DNA of 64,000 bases from Myroides sp. JBRI-B21084 (lineage in GTDB: Bacteria; Bacteroidota; Bacteroidia; Flavobacteriales; Flavobacteriaceae): assembly GCF_030545015.1 (NCBI RefSeq), contig NZ_CP120653.1, positions 992,001 through 1,056,000 on the forward strand, given 5' to 3'. Shown piece by piece: positions 1-8,500 of this stretch. The notes below the pieces were generated by a model. The model was not told where the DNA came from and did not search any database. It saw only the letters and a list, made by a program, of their open reading frames with translations. The first letter of the stretch is position 1, and every line of letters begins with the position of its first letter. Both the position numbers and the translations under genes were made by a program.

Positions 1-638
1 CTTCTCGTGCTTATATTCCAGCTTCATTATGGGAAGATATTAAGAACTATGTGATTGCAGACGTTAATTCATTTAAAATGGGTTCGCCAGAAGATATGAG
101 CAACTTTATGTCGGCTGTAATTTCTGAATCATCTTTTGATAAACTAGCCAAAGCAATTGATGATGCAAAAGCATCAAACGAAGCAGAAATTGTTGTAGGT
201 GGTGGATATGATAAATCGAAAGGTTGGTTTATTGAACCAACTGTAATTGTTACTACAAATCCTAAATACGACACAATGGAGCGTGAATTGTTTGGCCCTG
301 TGTTAACTGTTTATGTTTATGAAGATGCAAAATGGGAAGAAAGTTTGCAATTAGTTGATAGTACTTCGGAATACGCATTAACAGGAGCAATATTTTCGGG
401 CTGTAGATATGCAATTGAAACAGCAACTAAAGCGTTAGAAAACGCAGCTGGTAATTTTTATATTAACGATAAGCCAACAGGTGCAGTAGTTGGGCAACAA
501 CCTTTTGGTGGTGCTCGTGGATCAGGAACTAATGATAAAGCTGGTTCTATGATTAACTTATTGCGTTGGGTTTCGCCACGTACAATTAAAGAAACTTTTG
601 TACCTGATACTGATTATAGATATCCGTTTTTAGGTTAA
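1..638 (+). CDS. pruA: 1-pyrroline-5-carboxylate dehydrogenase, C-terminal part (cut by window edge)
   Basis: The reading frame is open from base 3, so the true start lies upstream of the window; the GTG at 51 is only an internal codon. The product is the C-terminal ~210 residues of an aldehyde dehydrogenase of the P5C dehydrogenase type, which oxidises glutamate semialdehyde (P5C) to glutamate with NAD in proline catabolism. What is visible is the ERELFGPVL segment typical of the ALDH superfamily and the C-terminal block NFYINDKPTGAVVG followed by QPFGGARGSGTNDKAG, which is diagnostic of P5CDH rather than other ALDHs. The catalytic Cys region lies outside the window. A strong terminator follows directly. 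Confidence in the family is high; length and N-terminus cannot be judged. Confidence 0.95.
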   Translation, partial: SRAYIPASLWEDIKNYVIADVNSFKMGSPEDMSNFMSAVISESSFDKLAKAIDDAKASNEAEIVVGGGYDKSKGWFIEPTVIVTTNPKYDTMERELFGPVLTVYVYEDAKWEESLQLVDSTSEYALTGAIFSGCRYAIETATKALENAAGNFYINDKPTGAVVGQQPFGGARGSGTNDKAGSMINLLRWVSPRTIKETFVPDTDYRYPFLG

Positions 639-647
639 TCTTAATAC

Positions 648-678
648 AAAAATGCCCTGATTTTTTCAGGGCATTTTT
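648..678 (+). terminator. Rho-independent terminator after pruA
   Basis: A perfect 13-bp stem (648-660 with 666-678) has a 5-nt T loop and a run of T at the 3' end. It lies just behind the pruA stop codon. The arms start in A and end in T, so it could also stop the convergent VOC gene. Confidence 0.9.
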
Positions 679-686
679 ATGTTTTT

Positions 687-1148
687 TTAAAAAGCATCAA
701 TTATTATTTTTTTCATTTGCGTTAGTTTGTTAAAAGCATTTGGTTTTTTACTTAATTCGTTCCAATTTTCTGGACAAATTTGCCAGCTTATGCCGTATTT
801 ATCTTTTAGCCAACCGCAAAAACTTTCGGCGCCACCATTCGCTGTAAGTGCATTCCAATAATAATCTATCTCAGTTTGGTTTTTACAAGGAATCATAAAT
901 GAAACCGACTCGTTAAAAAGAAAAGGTCCGTTTGCATTTATCGCAATAAAATGCATCTTTAAAATTTCAAATTCGATAGATAGTATTTTTCCAGAATACG
1001 CTTTATTGAAATCAGGTAAACCTTCTTGTTCATTTAAAGGGTAGTAATTGGTTTGTAATATCTTACCATCATTAAATACAGATAAATAATAAGTTACAGC
1101 TTCGAGAGCATTGCCATTAAACCATAAGTTGGGTGTAATTTTTTGCAT
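687..1148 (-). CDS. VOC-superfamily protein (PhnB / 3-demethylubiquinone methyltransferase-like fold)
   Basis: A 153-residue protein of the glyoxalase/VOC superfamily, in the group annotated as PhnB-like or 3-demethylubiquinone-9 3-methyltransferase domain (PF06983). The pattern seen is the N-terminal ITPNLWFNGNALEAVTYYLSVF block, a central FNESVSFMI strand and the C-terminal CGWLKDKYGISWQICP block that marks this subfamily. Despite the Pfam name, these proteins are not methyltransferases; their activity is generally unknown. It sits alone, convergent with pruA across the shared terminator, and upstream (at higher coordinates) is the start side with no partner gene. The family call is solid; no substrate can be given. 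Confidence 0.85.
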   Translation of the reverse strand: MQKITPNLWFNGNALEAVTYYLSVFNDGKILQTNYYPLNEQEGLPDFNKAYSGKILSIEFEILKMHFIAINANGPFLFNESVSFMIPCKNQTEIDYYWNALTANGGAESFCGWLKDKYGISWQICPENWNELSKKPNAFNKLTQMKKIIIDAF

Positions 1149-1200
1149 TTTAATTAAAATATTTTAAAAGCGTTTAGTTTGAATATAAAGTTTATACATT

Positions 1201-3441
1201 TTAATAATTTAAATTCAATCCAAAGCCTATCCCCATATCACTGTCATAATGCGTTCGTAGTCTTAAATTTTTATTTAAAATATATTGTAAATCACCCATG
1301 TATTCTTTATCTGTATTAATCATAAATCCAGCTCTTAATCTTTTAGATAAAGGTATGTCTTCTCTCATTAGAGATAACCTAAAAATACCATCGTGATAAA
1401 GTTCAGCTTGTAAGTTTATTAACATTGGTAAAGTATACATTATACCTAAACTAATTGCTGATCTTTTATCTTTTTTATTTGTTTGTCCAAAAATGTTCGT
1501 TTCATTTACATCCATTGCTGTTTTTCGGTATCTAAAATCAAAACCAATAAAAGGCATAAACCATTGCATCTTACCTATATAACGGCCAAGGTGTGTTTCA
1601 GTTTCGTAGCCGTGATGATCATTGTACCCTAACCGCCATTCTGTGCCTAAACTCCAACGGGTGTTTTGAAGCATTAATTCTCCATCGTTTCCATTAGTTG
1701 CAAAATCGTTTTCGGCCATAAAATGTAATTCATTACTCTGTTTTTGTAATTTTTTATATGCCCATTTTTTATTTTTTAGATATTTATTAGGACTTTGATT
1801 TTCGTAACTAAAAACTCGGTTCATACCTGCCATCATATGATATAAAATGTGACAATGAAAAAACCAATCTCCTTCTAAATTGGCCTCAAATTCAATGATA
1901 TTTGTTTCCATTGGCATAATATCAACAACATTTTTTAAAGGTGCAAAATCACCTTTACCGTTTATTAATCTAAAATCATGTCCATGAAGATGCATTGGAT
2001 GTCGCATCATTGAATTGTTGTACAATGTAATTCTAACTATTTCTCCTTTTTTAATTAAAATTTTATCCGTTTCAGAAAGCACTTTGTTATCTATACTCCA
2101 AATATATCGGTTCATATTACCGGTTAATTCAAATTTTAGTTCACGTATAGGTGCATTTTTGGATAATACTGTTTTTGTAGGAGATTTAAGCATAGAGTAG
2201 TTTAGAGTGATTATAGCTTTAGAATTATTATGTAGAGAATGATTGTTTTCTTTCTGATTTACATTTTTTTGTACTTTTTTACCAGTGATTTCTTCATACA
2301 TTACAGTGTTCATATCCATTTTTTGTAAACTCATATCCATTCCCATATCATTCATGGTACCATCTAAATTCATCATTTCATTCATCATTTTCATTCCTTC
2401 AAAATATTTAAGTTTTGGTAAAGGATTTAAAAGTTGTTTAATGCCTGAACCAAGATAAATTGATACAGATTTAGTGCGATCTTCTGTAGTTGCCATAAAT
2501 TCAAATGAAGTGTTTTCTTTAGGAATGGAAACTACAACATCATAAGTTTCAGAAACTCCAATAATTAAACGGTCAACTTCTATTGGTTCAACGTCGTTAC
2601 CATCATTTGCAACAACTGTAATTTTACCCCCCGCATAGGTTAACCAAAAATAGGAAGACGCACCTCCGTTTGAAATTCTTAATCGAACTTTATCACCTGA
2701 TTTAAATTCTGAAAATTGTTTTTCAGAAGTTCCATTAATTAAGAATTTATCATAATAAACATCACTTACGTCCATCGCCAGCATTCGTTTCCATTCGTTC
2801 TTAAGTTTTGTTTTGAAATGCCCTTCTTTAATTGCTTCGGAATAACTTTGTGTTGTACCTTTTTTAATAGCAAACCAATCAGAAGCGTTGTGCAACATTC
2901 TGTGTACGTTTTCTGGCTTGTAATTAGTCCATTCACTTAATATTAAAGGAATAGTTGGTAGGTCATCAATACCTTTTCTAAAGGATTTATCATCTTCCTT
3001 TTTATTGATAATTAAGGATCCATACATACCAATTTGTTCTTGTAGACCACTGTGGCTATGGTACCAATGGGTACCATTTTGTATAATGGGGAAACGATAA
3101 ACATGTGTAGTATTGGGTTTAATGGGCATTTGAGTTAGATATGGAACACCGTCTTCAGGATTAGGTAGGTACAATCCATGCCAATGTAACGAAGTAGTTT
3201 CTTTAAGTAAGTTGTGAACATGTATTTCGGCTAAATCACCTTCAGTAAAAGTTAAAGTTGGCATAGGTATTTGTCCGTTTACAGCAATGGCTCTTTTTTC
3301 AATACCTGTATAATTTACAATAGTGTCTTTAACGTATAAATCGTATCGAATTACTTTTTGAGCATTACTATTTATGTTAATTAATAAAGTAAAATAAAAT
3401 ATAATTAACTTTAAAAATTTATTTTTTTTGTTATTTATCAT
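1201..3441 (-). CDS. Multicopper oxidase (CopA-like) with C-terminal barrel-like extension
   Basis: A 746-residue exported cuproxidase, probably oxidising Cu(I) to the less toxic Cu(II) in the periplasm or at the outer membrane. Residues 1-28 form a signal peptide. All four copper-ligand blocks are present: HWHG (86-89), HWYHSH (125-130), HPMHLHGH (481-488) and HCHILYHMMAG (529-539, type-1 site). A Met-rich stretch (about 349-375) between domains 2 and 3 resembles the copper-binding Met segments of CopA/CueO. From about residue 560 on, the chain is not oxidase: about 185 residues of alternating aromatic/polar strands ending in GFGLNLNY look like an outer-membrane barrel or CopB-like tail. The next genes upstream (HMA/DUF3347 and Cys-rich proteins) support a copper role. 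No cupredoxin residue appears to be missing. Confidence 0.9.
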   Translation of the reverse strand: MINNKKNKFLKLIIFYFTLLININSNAQKVIRYDLYVKDTIVNYTGIEKRAIAVNGQIPMPTLTFTEGDLAEIHVHNLLKETTSLHWHGLYLPNPEDGVPYLTQMPIKPNTTHVYRFPIIQNGTHWYHSHSGLQEQIGMYGSLIINKKEDDKSFRKGIDDLPTIPLILSEWTNYKPENVHRMLHNASDWFAIKKGTTQSYSEAIKEGHFKTKLKNEWKRMLAMDVSDVYYDKFLINGTSEKQFSEFKSGDKVRLRISNGGASSYFWLTYAGGKITVVANDGNDVEPIEVDRLIIGVSETYDVVVSIPKENTSFEFMATTEDRTKSVSIYLGSGIKQLLNPLPKLKYFEGMKMMNEMMNLDGTMNDMGMDMSLQKMDMNTVMYEEITGKKVQKNVNQKENNHSLHNNSKAIITLNYSMLKSPTKTVLSKNAPIRELKFELTGNMNRYIWSIDNKVLSETDKILIKKGEIVRITLYNNSMMRHPMHLHGHDFRLINGKGDFAPLKNVVDIMPMETNIIEFEANLEGDWFFHCHILYHMMAGMNRVFSYENQSPNKYLKNKKWAYKKLQKQSNELHFMAENDFATNGNDGELMLQNTRWSLGTEWRLGYNDHHGYETETHLGRYIGKMQWFMPFIGFDFRYRKTAMDVNETNIFGQTNKKDKRSAISLGIMYTLPMLINLQAELYHDGIFRLSLMREDIPLSKRLRAGFMINTDKEYMGDLQYILNKNLRLRTHYDSDMGIGFGLNLNY

Positions 3442-3455
3442 AATTAATTTAATTA

Positions 3456-3491
3456 AAAGTAAGGTGTTATATTATGTAAACACCTTACTTT
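3456..3491 (-). terminator. Hairpin between the DUF3347 gene and the multicopper oxidase gene
   Basis: A perfect 13-bp inverted repeat (3456-3468 with 3479-3491) with a 10-nt loop lies directly after the stop of the DUF3347 gene. On the minus strand it is followed by a short T-rich stretch. It can act as a terminator or as a partial (attenuating) stop before the oxidase gene, whose start is only 15 bases further on. Confidence 0.7.
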
Positions 3492-3492
3492 A

Positions 3493-4338
3493 TTATTTAA
3501 TTGTTTCAATAGTTTTGCCGCAAGAAATCATTTGCGATCCGTAAAATGGATTTTTAATGCTTTCATCTTTACTTAACCAATTAGCACCTTTTCCATTGTT
3601 TGCCATAGGGCAAAATTGATAAAAAATAGAGAATTCGTGTTTTGTAGATTTAATTAATTCATACATTTTATTTGATAAATCAATAAAATATTCTCGTTGT
3701 TGTTGTATATCTTTAGTTAATGTAATTTGATCAGCATAATCGATTAAATTTTGCATTACTTTTAACCAAATAACCTGTTCTTTATTAGTAAGTTTTTCCA
3801 TTTCAACAGCTTTAATCGATGAAATAAATGATTCTGCATTAGTCAAAGCCAAAGATGCATCAGAGTTTACTAAAGCTTCTTTTATATTAAAATAATTATT
3901 AAATACTGGATTTAAAGTGCCTACAACTTCTTTGTTAGTTGTTGTTGAGGAATTATGGTTTATATTAATATCTGTTGACTTAACAACTTTAACGGTTTGT
4001 TTGTTTGAACGTTTGTATTTACAACAATCAGGTAAATGCTGATATTTTTCATCGGGTGCTAAAAATTCATTGCTGTCGTACCCAGCTATTGCAATACGTT
4101 TTAATATTTCATTTAAATCGGTTTTTAAAGTATCATAAACAATTTTTGCGTTTTTGGTTTCTTTATCCCAATCTATATGAGCTGTTTTTTTTAAATTTCC
4201 TGCTTTTTCAATTTTGGTTTCACACATACCACAGTTACCAAATATTTTAATATTTTCGGTTTTTGCATTGTTAATTTGCGAAATTGCCGAAAATAATGGC
4301 AATAATGTAATTGCAACCAATATATTTATTGATTTCAT
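3493..4338 (-). CDS. Exported HMA-domain / DUF3347 copper-binding protein
   Basis: A 281-residue exported protein (signal peptide about 1-20) with two metal-handling parts. Residues about 28-95 are a heavy-metal-associated (HMA) domain with the ligand motif GNCGMCE (Cys36, Cys39). A Cys-Cys pair (105-106) and a Ser/Thr-rich linker follow, then a DUF3347 domain from about 143 to the end. This domain ends with the family's hallmark FCPMANN (Cys243) and SQMISCGKT (Met270, Cys273), thought to bind copper and commonly found attached to CusB-type adaptors in Bacteroidota. Its position between a Cys-rich protein and a multicopper oxidase fits a periplasmic copper carrier or buffer. No CusA/CusB or P-type ATPase gene is in the window. 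Confidence 0.88.
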   Translation of the reverse strand: MKSINILVAITLLPLFSAISQINNAKTENIKIFGNCGMCETKIEKAGNLKKTAHIDWDKETKNAKIVYDTLKTDLNEILKRIAIAGYDSNEFLAPDEKYQHLPDCCKYKRSNKQTVKVVKSTDININHNSSTTTNKEVVGTLNPVFNNYFNIKEALVNSDASLALTNAESFISSIKAVEMEKLTNKEQVIWLKVMQNLIDYADQITLTKDIQQQREYFIDLSNKMYELIKSTKHEFSIFYQFCPMANNGKGANWLSKDESIKNPFYGSQMISCGKTIETIK

Positions 4339-4422
4339 ATTTTTTTATTTTAAGTTGATAATAATTAACTTTTAAGAAATTTTAATTCTGTTTAAGCACA
4401 CGTATGGCTGTACATATTAAAA

Positions 4423-4758
4423 TTAAGCTATTTTTGGTAGCGTCCAAATTGAAAAGTAACCAGGGGAAAGTTCAATTTTATTATAAAATGATTTTTCTTT
4501 TTTGTTTTTTATTATAATAAAATCTGCATTTAATTCAGTTAAATAAATTACAAAAAATATTGATTGCACTGTTGTGCACTTGCAAATCAATTTATCACAA
4601 GTACTATCACAAGCTTTACTATTACGTTTAATATCGTTGTCTTTTTTACAACAAGATTTTTCTGTTTTGTTCAAACTACTTCCACAAGCATAAGACTTAC
4701 CAGGGGTAATAAAAAAAAACGTAAGCATTAATAATAATATGTAGAATTGCTTTGACAT
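4423..4758 (-). CDS. Small Cys-rich exported protein of the copper/heavy-metal cluster
   Basis: A 111-residue protein with a signal peptide (about 1-24) and seven cysteines between residues 25 and 61 (C25, C36, C37, C50, C54, C59, C61) in a Lys/Asp-rich stretch. A hydrophobic segment and an SPGYFSIWTLPKIA C-terminus follow. I recall similar small proteins with this ending beside metal-efflux genes of flavobacteria, but there is no named family I can assign. The Cys pattern suggests metal binding; this is inference. It is the first gene of a minus-strand copper group, with 84 bases before the HMA/DUF3347 gene. Confidence 0.75.
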   Translation of the reverse strand: MSKQFYILLLMLTFFFITPGKSYACGSSLNKTEKSCCKKDNDIKRNSKACDSTCDKLICKCTTVQSIFFVIYLTELNADFIIIKNKKEKSFYNKIELSPGYFSIWTLPKIA

Positions 4759-4812
4759 ATCGCTAAATTACAAATTTTTAATTTAACTAGTTTAATTTAA
4801 AAACAATTTTAT

Positions 4813-4820
4813 TACATTTG
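4813..4820 (+). promoter_or_regulatory. -7 promoter element for the dodecin gene
   Basis: TACATTTG matches the Bacteroidota -7 consensus TAnnTTTG, 20 bases before the dodecin ATG. I see no good -33 TTTG at the usual spacing, so support is partial. Confidence 0.5.
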
Positions 4821-4840
4821 ATAAAATCAAAAAATAATAA

Positions 4841-5041
4841 ATGGCTGTATTAAAAGTAATTGAAGTTTTATCTAGCTCTGAAACAAGCTGGGAAGACGCA
4901 ACTCGTAAAGCTGTTGAACAAGCGGCAAAATCGTTAAAAAATATACGTTCGGTATATGTACAAGAGCAAAGTGCTACTGTAAAAGAAAATAAAGTTGTAG
5001 AATTTAGGGTAAACCTTAAATTAACTTTTGAAATTGAATAA
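4841..5041 (+). CDS. Dodecin family flavin-binding protein
   Basis: A 66-residue protein, the normal dodecin length. Dodecins assemble into hollow dodecamers that store or buffer FMN/riboflavin. Visible family features are the N-terminal strand VLKVIEVLSSSETSWEDA, a single helix, then the YVQEQSATV and FRVNLKLTFEIE strands; the Trp of SWEDA is the residue that stacks on flavin. It is followed after 20 bases by an LEA-like gene in the same direction, and the pair ends at one terminator, suggesting a two-gene stress or stationary-phase operon. Confidence 0.92.
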   Translation: MAVLKVIEVLSSSETSWEDATRKAVEQAAKSLKNIRSVYVQEQSATVKENKVVEFRVNLKLTFEIE

Positions 5042-5061
5042 TAACTTATAATTAGAAAAAA

Positions 5062-5496
5062 ATGGGATTAGGTAGTTTTTTTAAAAACCTTTTTGGTTCG
5101 GCTTCAAATAAAGTTGAATCTGGTGTTGAATCTGTAAAAAATGTTGCAAACGAGTCAGCAGGAAAATCTGATGAATTTCTATCGGGTTTGGGCAATAAAT
5201 TAAGTGATGCTTATGATGCAGCCAAAGATTCTGCATCTGAAGCAATTTCAAAGGCTAGCGATATGGCCGACGATGCTGTGGAAACTATTAAAGAAAAAAC
5301 AGCACCAATGATTGATAAAGCTGAAGAAATGATTGATGCAGCAAGTGAAAAAGCTTCTGAAGTATTTGAAGATGCTAAGGAAAAAGTTGAAGATGTTGTT
5401 GAAGACGTAAAAGAAAAAGCAACTGAAACATACCAAGCTGCAAAAGAAAAAGTTGAAGATTTTACCAACGATAAAAACGAAGAAAACGCACAGTAA
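5062..5496 (+). CDS. Alanine/lysine/glutamate-rich amphipathic repeat protein (LEA / YtxH-like)
   Basis: A 144-residue, highly charged protein without signal peptide beyond the short MGLGSFFKNLFG start. From about residue 20 it consists of degenerate repeats of the type DAAKDSASEAISKASD, EKVEDVVEDVKEKATE and similar, predicted to form long amphipathic helices as in LEA-like or apolipoprotein-like stress proteins. No catalytic motif is visible. It follows dodecin by 20 bases and ends inside the left arm of the terminator. A protective role in desiccation or stationary phase is inference from composition only. Confidence 0.75.
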   Translation: MGLGSFFKNLFGSASNKVESGVESVKNVANESAGKSDEFLSGLGNKLSDAYDAAKDSASEAISKASDMADDAVETIKEKTAPMIDKAEEMIDAASEKASEVFEDAKEKVEDVVEDVKEKATETYQAAKEKVEDFTNDKNEENAQ

Positions 5497-5529
5497 AAAA
5501 AATCGCCTTTATATAAAGGCGATTTTTTT
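5496..5529. terminator. Bidirectional terminator between the LEA-like gene and purL
   Basis: A 15-bp perfect stem (5496-5510 with 5515-5529) has a 4-nt loop, with A-runs on one side and T-runs on the other. It serves the plus-strand dodecin/LEA pair and the minus-strand purL, whose stop is 6 bases away. Confidence 0.9.
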
Positions 5530-5534
5530 ATGAT

Positions 5535-8500
5535 TTATTTATTTTGTTCACACCACTCGCGTGCATTTACAAAAGCTTCAACCCAAGGCGAAACTTGGTC
5601 TTCTCTACCAGCTGGGTAATTTGCCCAGTTCCAAGGGAAAACAGAACGCTCGATATGCGGCATGGTTACTAAATGACGCCCAGTTTTATCACACATCATT
5701 GCTGTGTTATAATCTGATCCATTTGGATTTGCAGGGTATTTGTCATATGCATATTTAGCTACAATATTGTACTGGTTTTCGCTGTTTGGTAAGTTAAATT
5801 TACCTTCACCGTGCGAAATCCAAACACCTAATGTTGTACCCGCTAAAGTTGATAACATTACCGAATTATTAGGTTGTACTTTTACCGAAATAAAGTTAGA
5901 TTCGTGTTTTTGCGAAGTATTATGATGCATTTTACCATGTACTTCATGTTCAGGATTAATTAGTTCTAATTCCATAAACAATTGGCAACCGTTGCAAATA
6001 CCAACTGATAACGTATCAGGTCGAGCAAAGAAATTCTTTAATGCAGTATTTGCTTTTTCGTTGTACATAAATGCACCTGCCCAACCTTTAGCCGAACCTA
6101 AAACATCTGAATTTGAAAAACCACCTACAGCACCAATAAATTGGATATCTTCAAGGGTTTCACGACCACTAATTAAATCGGTCATGTGTACATCTTTAAC
6201 ATCAAAACCGGCTAAGTACATTGCATTAGCCATTTCACGCTCAGAATTCGATCCTTTTTCACGAATAATTGCAGCTTTTGGTCTTGGGTTTGAATTGTTG
6301 ATTGTTGGCTTTTGCCCGTTAAAATGAACAGGGAAGTTAAAATGAATTGGTTGATTTTTGTAATTCATTAATCGCTCACGTGCCATACCGTTTTTAGATT
6401 GTTTTTTATCTAAGTAGTACGAAGTAATAAACCAAGTATCACGTAATTCGTTAATGTTAAAGTTGTAATGTTCTTTACCAAATGCAACTTTTAATTCTTG
6501 ACCTTCAGAAGGTACACCAATTTTTACAAATTCAATACCATTAGCATCCATTTTATTTTCAAAAATACGATCGTTTTGTGCTTGTAACACTACGGCAATA
6601 TTTTCGTTAAATAAAGCTTTAATAATATCGGTTTCATTTAAACCTGTTAAATCGATATCAGCATCTAAGTTATATCCAGCAAAACACATTTCAAGCAAAG
6701 TAGTAATTAAACCACCTGAGCCCACATCGTGACCCGCAGCAATTTGATTATCGTTAATTAATTCTTGAATTGTATTAAATGCCTTTTTAAAATAAGCGGC
6801 ATCGGTAATAGTTGGTACTTCGTTACCAATTTTATTTAAAATTTGTGCAAACGATGAACCACCTAACTTAAATTTATCTTTAGAAAGGTTTATATAGTAT
6901 ATAGAATCGGCACTTTTAGAAAGTACAGGTTCAACCACTTTTGTTATATCGGTACAATTTCCTGCAGCTGAAATAATTACAGTTCCAGGGGCAATAACGT
7001 CGCCATCGGGATATTTCTGTTTCATTGAAAGTGAATCTTTACCCGTAGGGATATTAATTCCTAATTCAATAGCAAAATCTGCACAGCCTTTAACAGCTTC
7101 ATATAAACGTGCGTCTTCGCCTTTATTGTTACAAGCCCACATCCAATTGGCCGACAGCGAAATACCACTAAGTCCGTTTTTAATTGGGGCAAAAATAATG
7201 TTTGATAATGCTTCGCCAATTGCATTTCTACTACCAGCAACTGGGTCAACCAAAGCTGTAATAGGTGAGTGACCTACTGTTGTAGCAATACCTTCTTGTC
7301 CTTTAAAATCTAAAGCCATAACACCAACGTTATTTAAAGGCAATTGCAATGGGCCAACACATTGTTGTTTGGCAACTTTACCACCAACACAACGGTCAAC
7401 TTTATTTGTTAACCAATCTTTACAAGCAACAGCTTCTAATTGTAAAACTTGGTTTAAGTAGTTATAAACTTCTTCTTTTTCGTAAGTAATATCGGCATAA
7501 TTGTAAACAACGGTTTCGTCGTTCATAATGGTTTTTGGCGATGAACCAAACATATCGCTTAAAGCTAAATCCATTGGTTTTTCACCATTGGTAGCCGATT
7601 GAAAAGTAAAGCGTTGATTGTTTGTTACTTCACCAACAGTGTACATGGGCGAACGTTCACGATCGGCAATACGTTGTAAAGTTTCAATATCGGTTTTACC
7701 AATAACTAATCCCATACGTTCTTGCGATTCGTTACCAATGATTTCTTTTGCCGATAGCGTAGGATCTCCTACAGGTAATTTATCTAAATCAATTAATCCA
7801 CCAGTGTTTTCAACTAATTCAGACAAACAATTTAAGTGGCCACCAGCACCATGATCGTGAATTGAAACAATAGCGTTATGATCTGATTCTACCATACCAC
7901 GTACCGCATTTGCAGCACGTTTTTGCATTTCTGGGTTTGAACGTTGTATAGCATTTAGTTCAATTCCCGAACCAAACGCACCTGTATCTGCCGATGATAC
8001 TGCAGCACCACCCATACCAATGCGGTAGTTTTCACCACCTAAAATAACAATCTGATCGCCAGGTTTTGGTTCGTGTTTTTTAGCTTGATTTTCTTTACCA
8101 TAACCAATACCACCCGCTTGCATAATTACTTTATCGTAACCTATTTTGCGGTTGTTTTCTTCATGTTCAAAGGTTAAAACCGAACCTGTAATTAAGGGTT
8201 GGCCAAATTTGTTTCCAAAATCTGATGCTCCGTTTGATGCTTTTATTAAGATATCCATTGGTGTTTGGTACAACCAATTTCTTTCGTTCATTGCTTTTTC
8301 CCATGTACGATCGTCTTCTAAGCGTGAATAAGATGTCATGTAAATAGCTGTACCGGCTAAAGGTAATGAACCTTGGCCCCCAGCTAAACGGTCGCGAATT
8401 TCACCACCTGATCCAGTTGCAGCCCCATTAAAAGGCTCTACAGTTGTTGGAAAATTGTGGGTTTCTGCTTTTAATGAAATTACCGAATCAAATTCTTTTT

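Noticed and set aside
5211..5468. Open frames opposite the LEA-like gene
   Set aside because: Shadow of low-complexity repeats; composition is only Ser/Ala/Phe.
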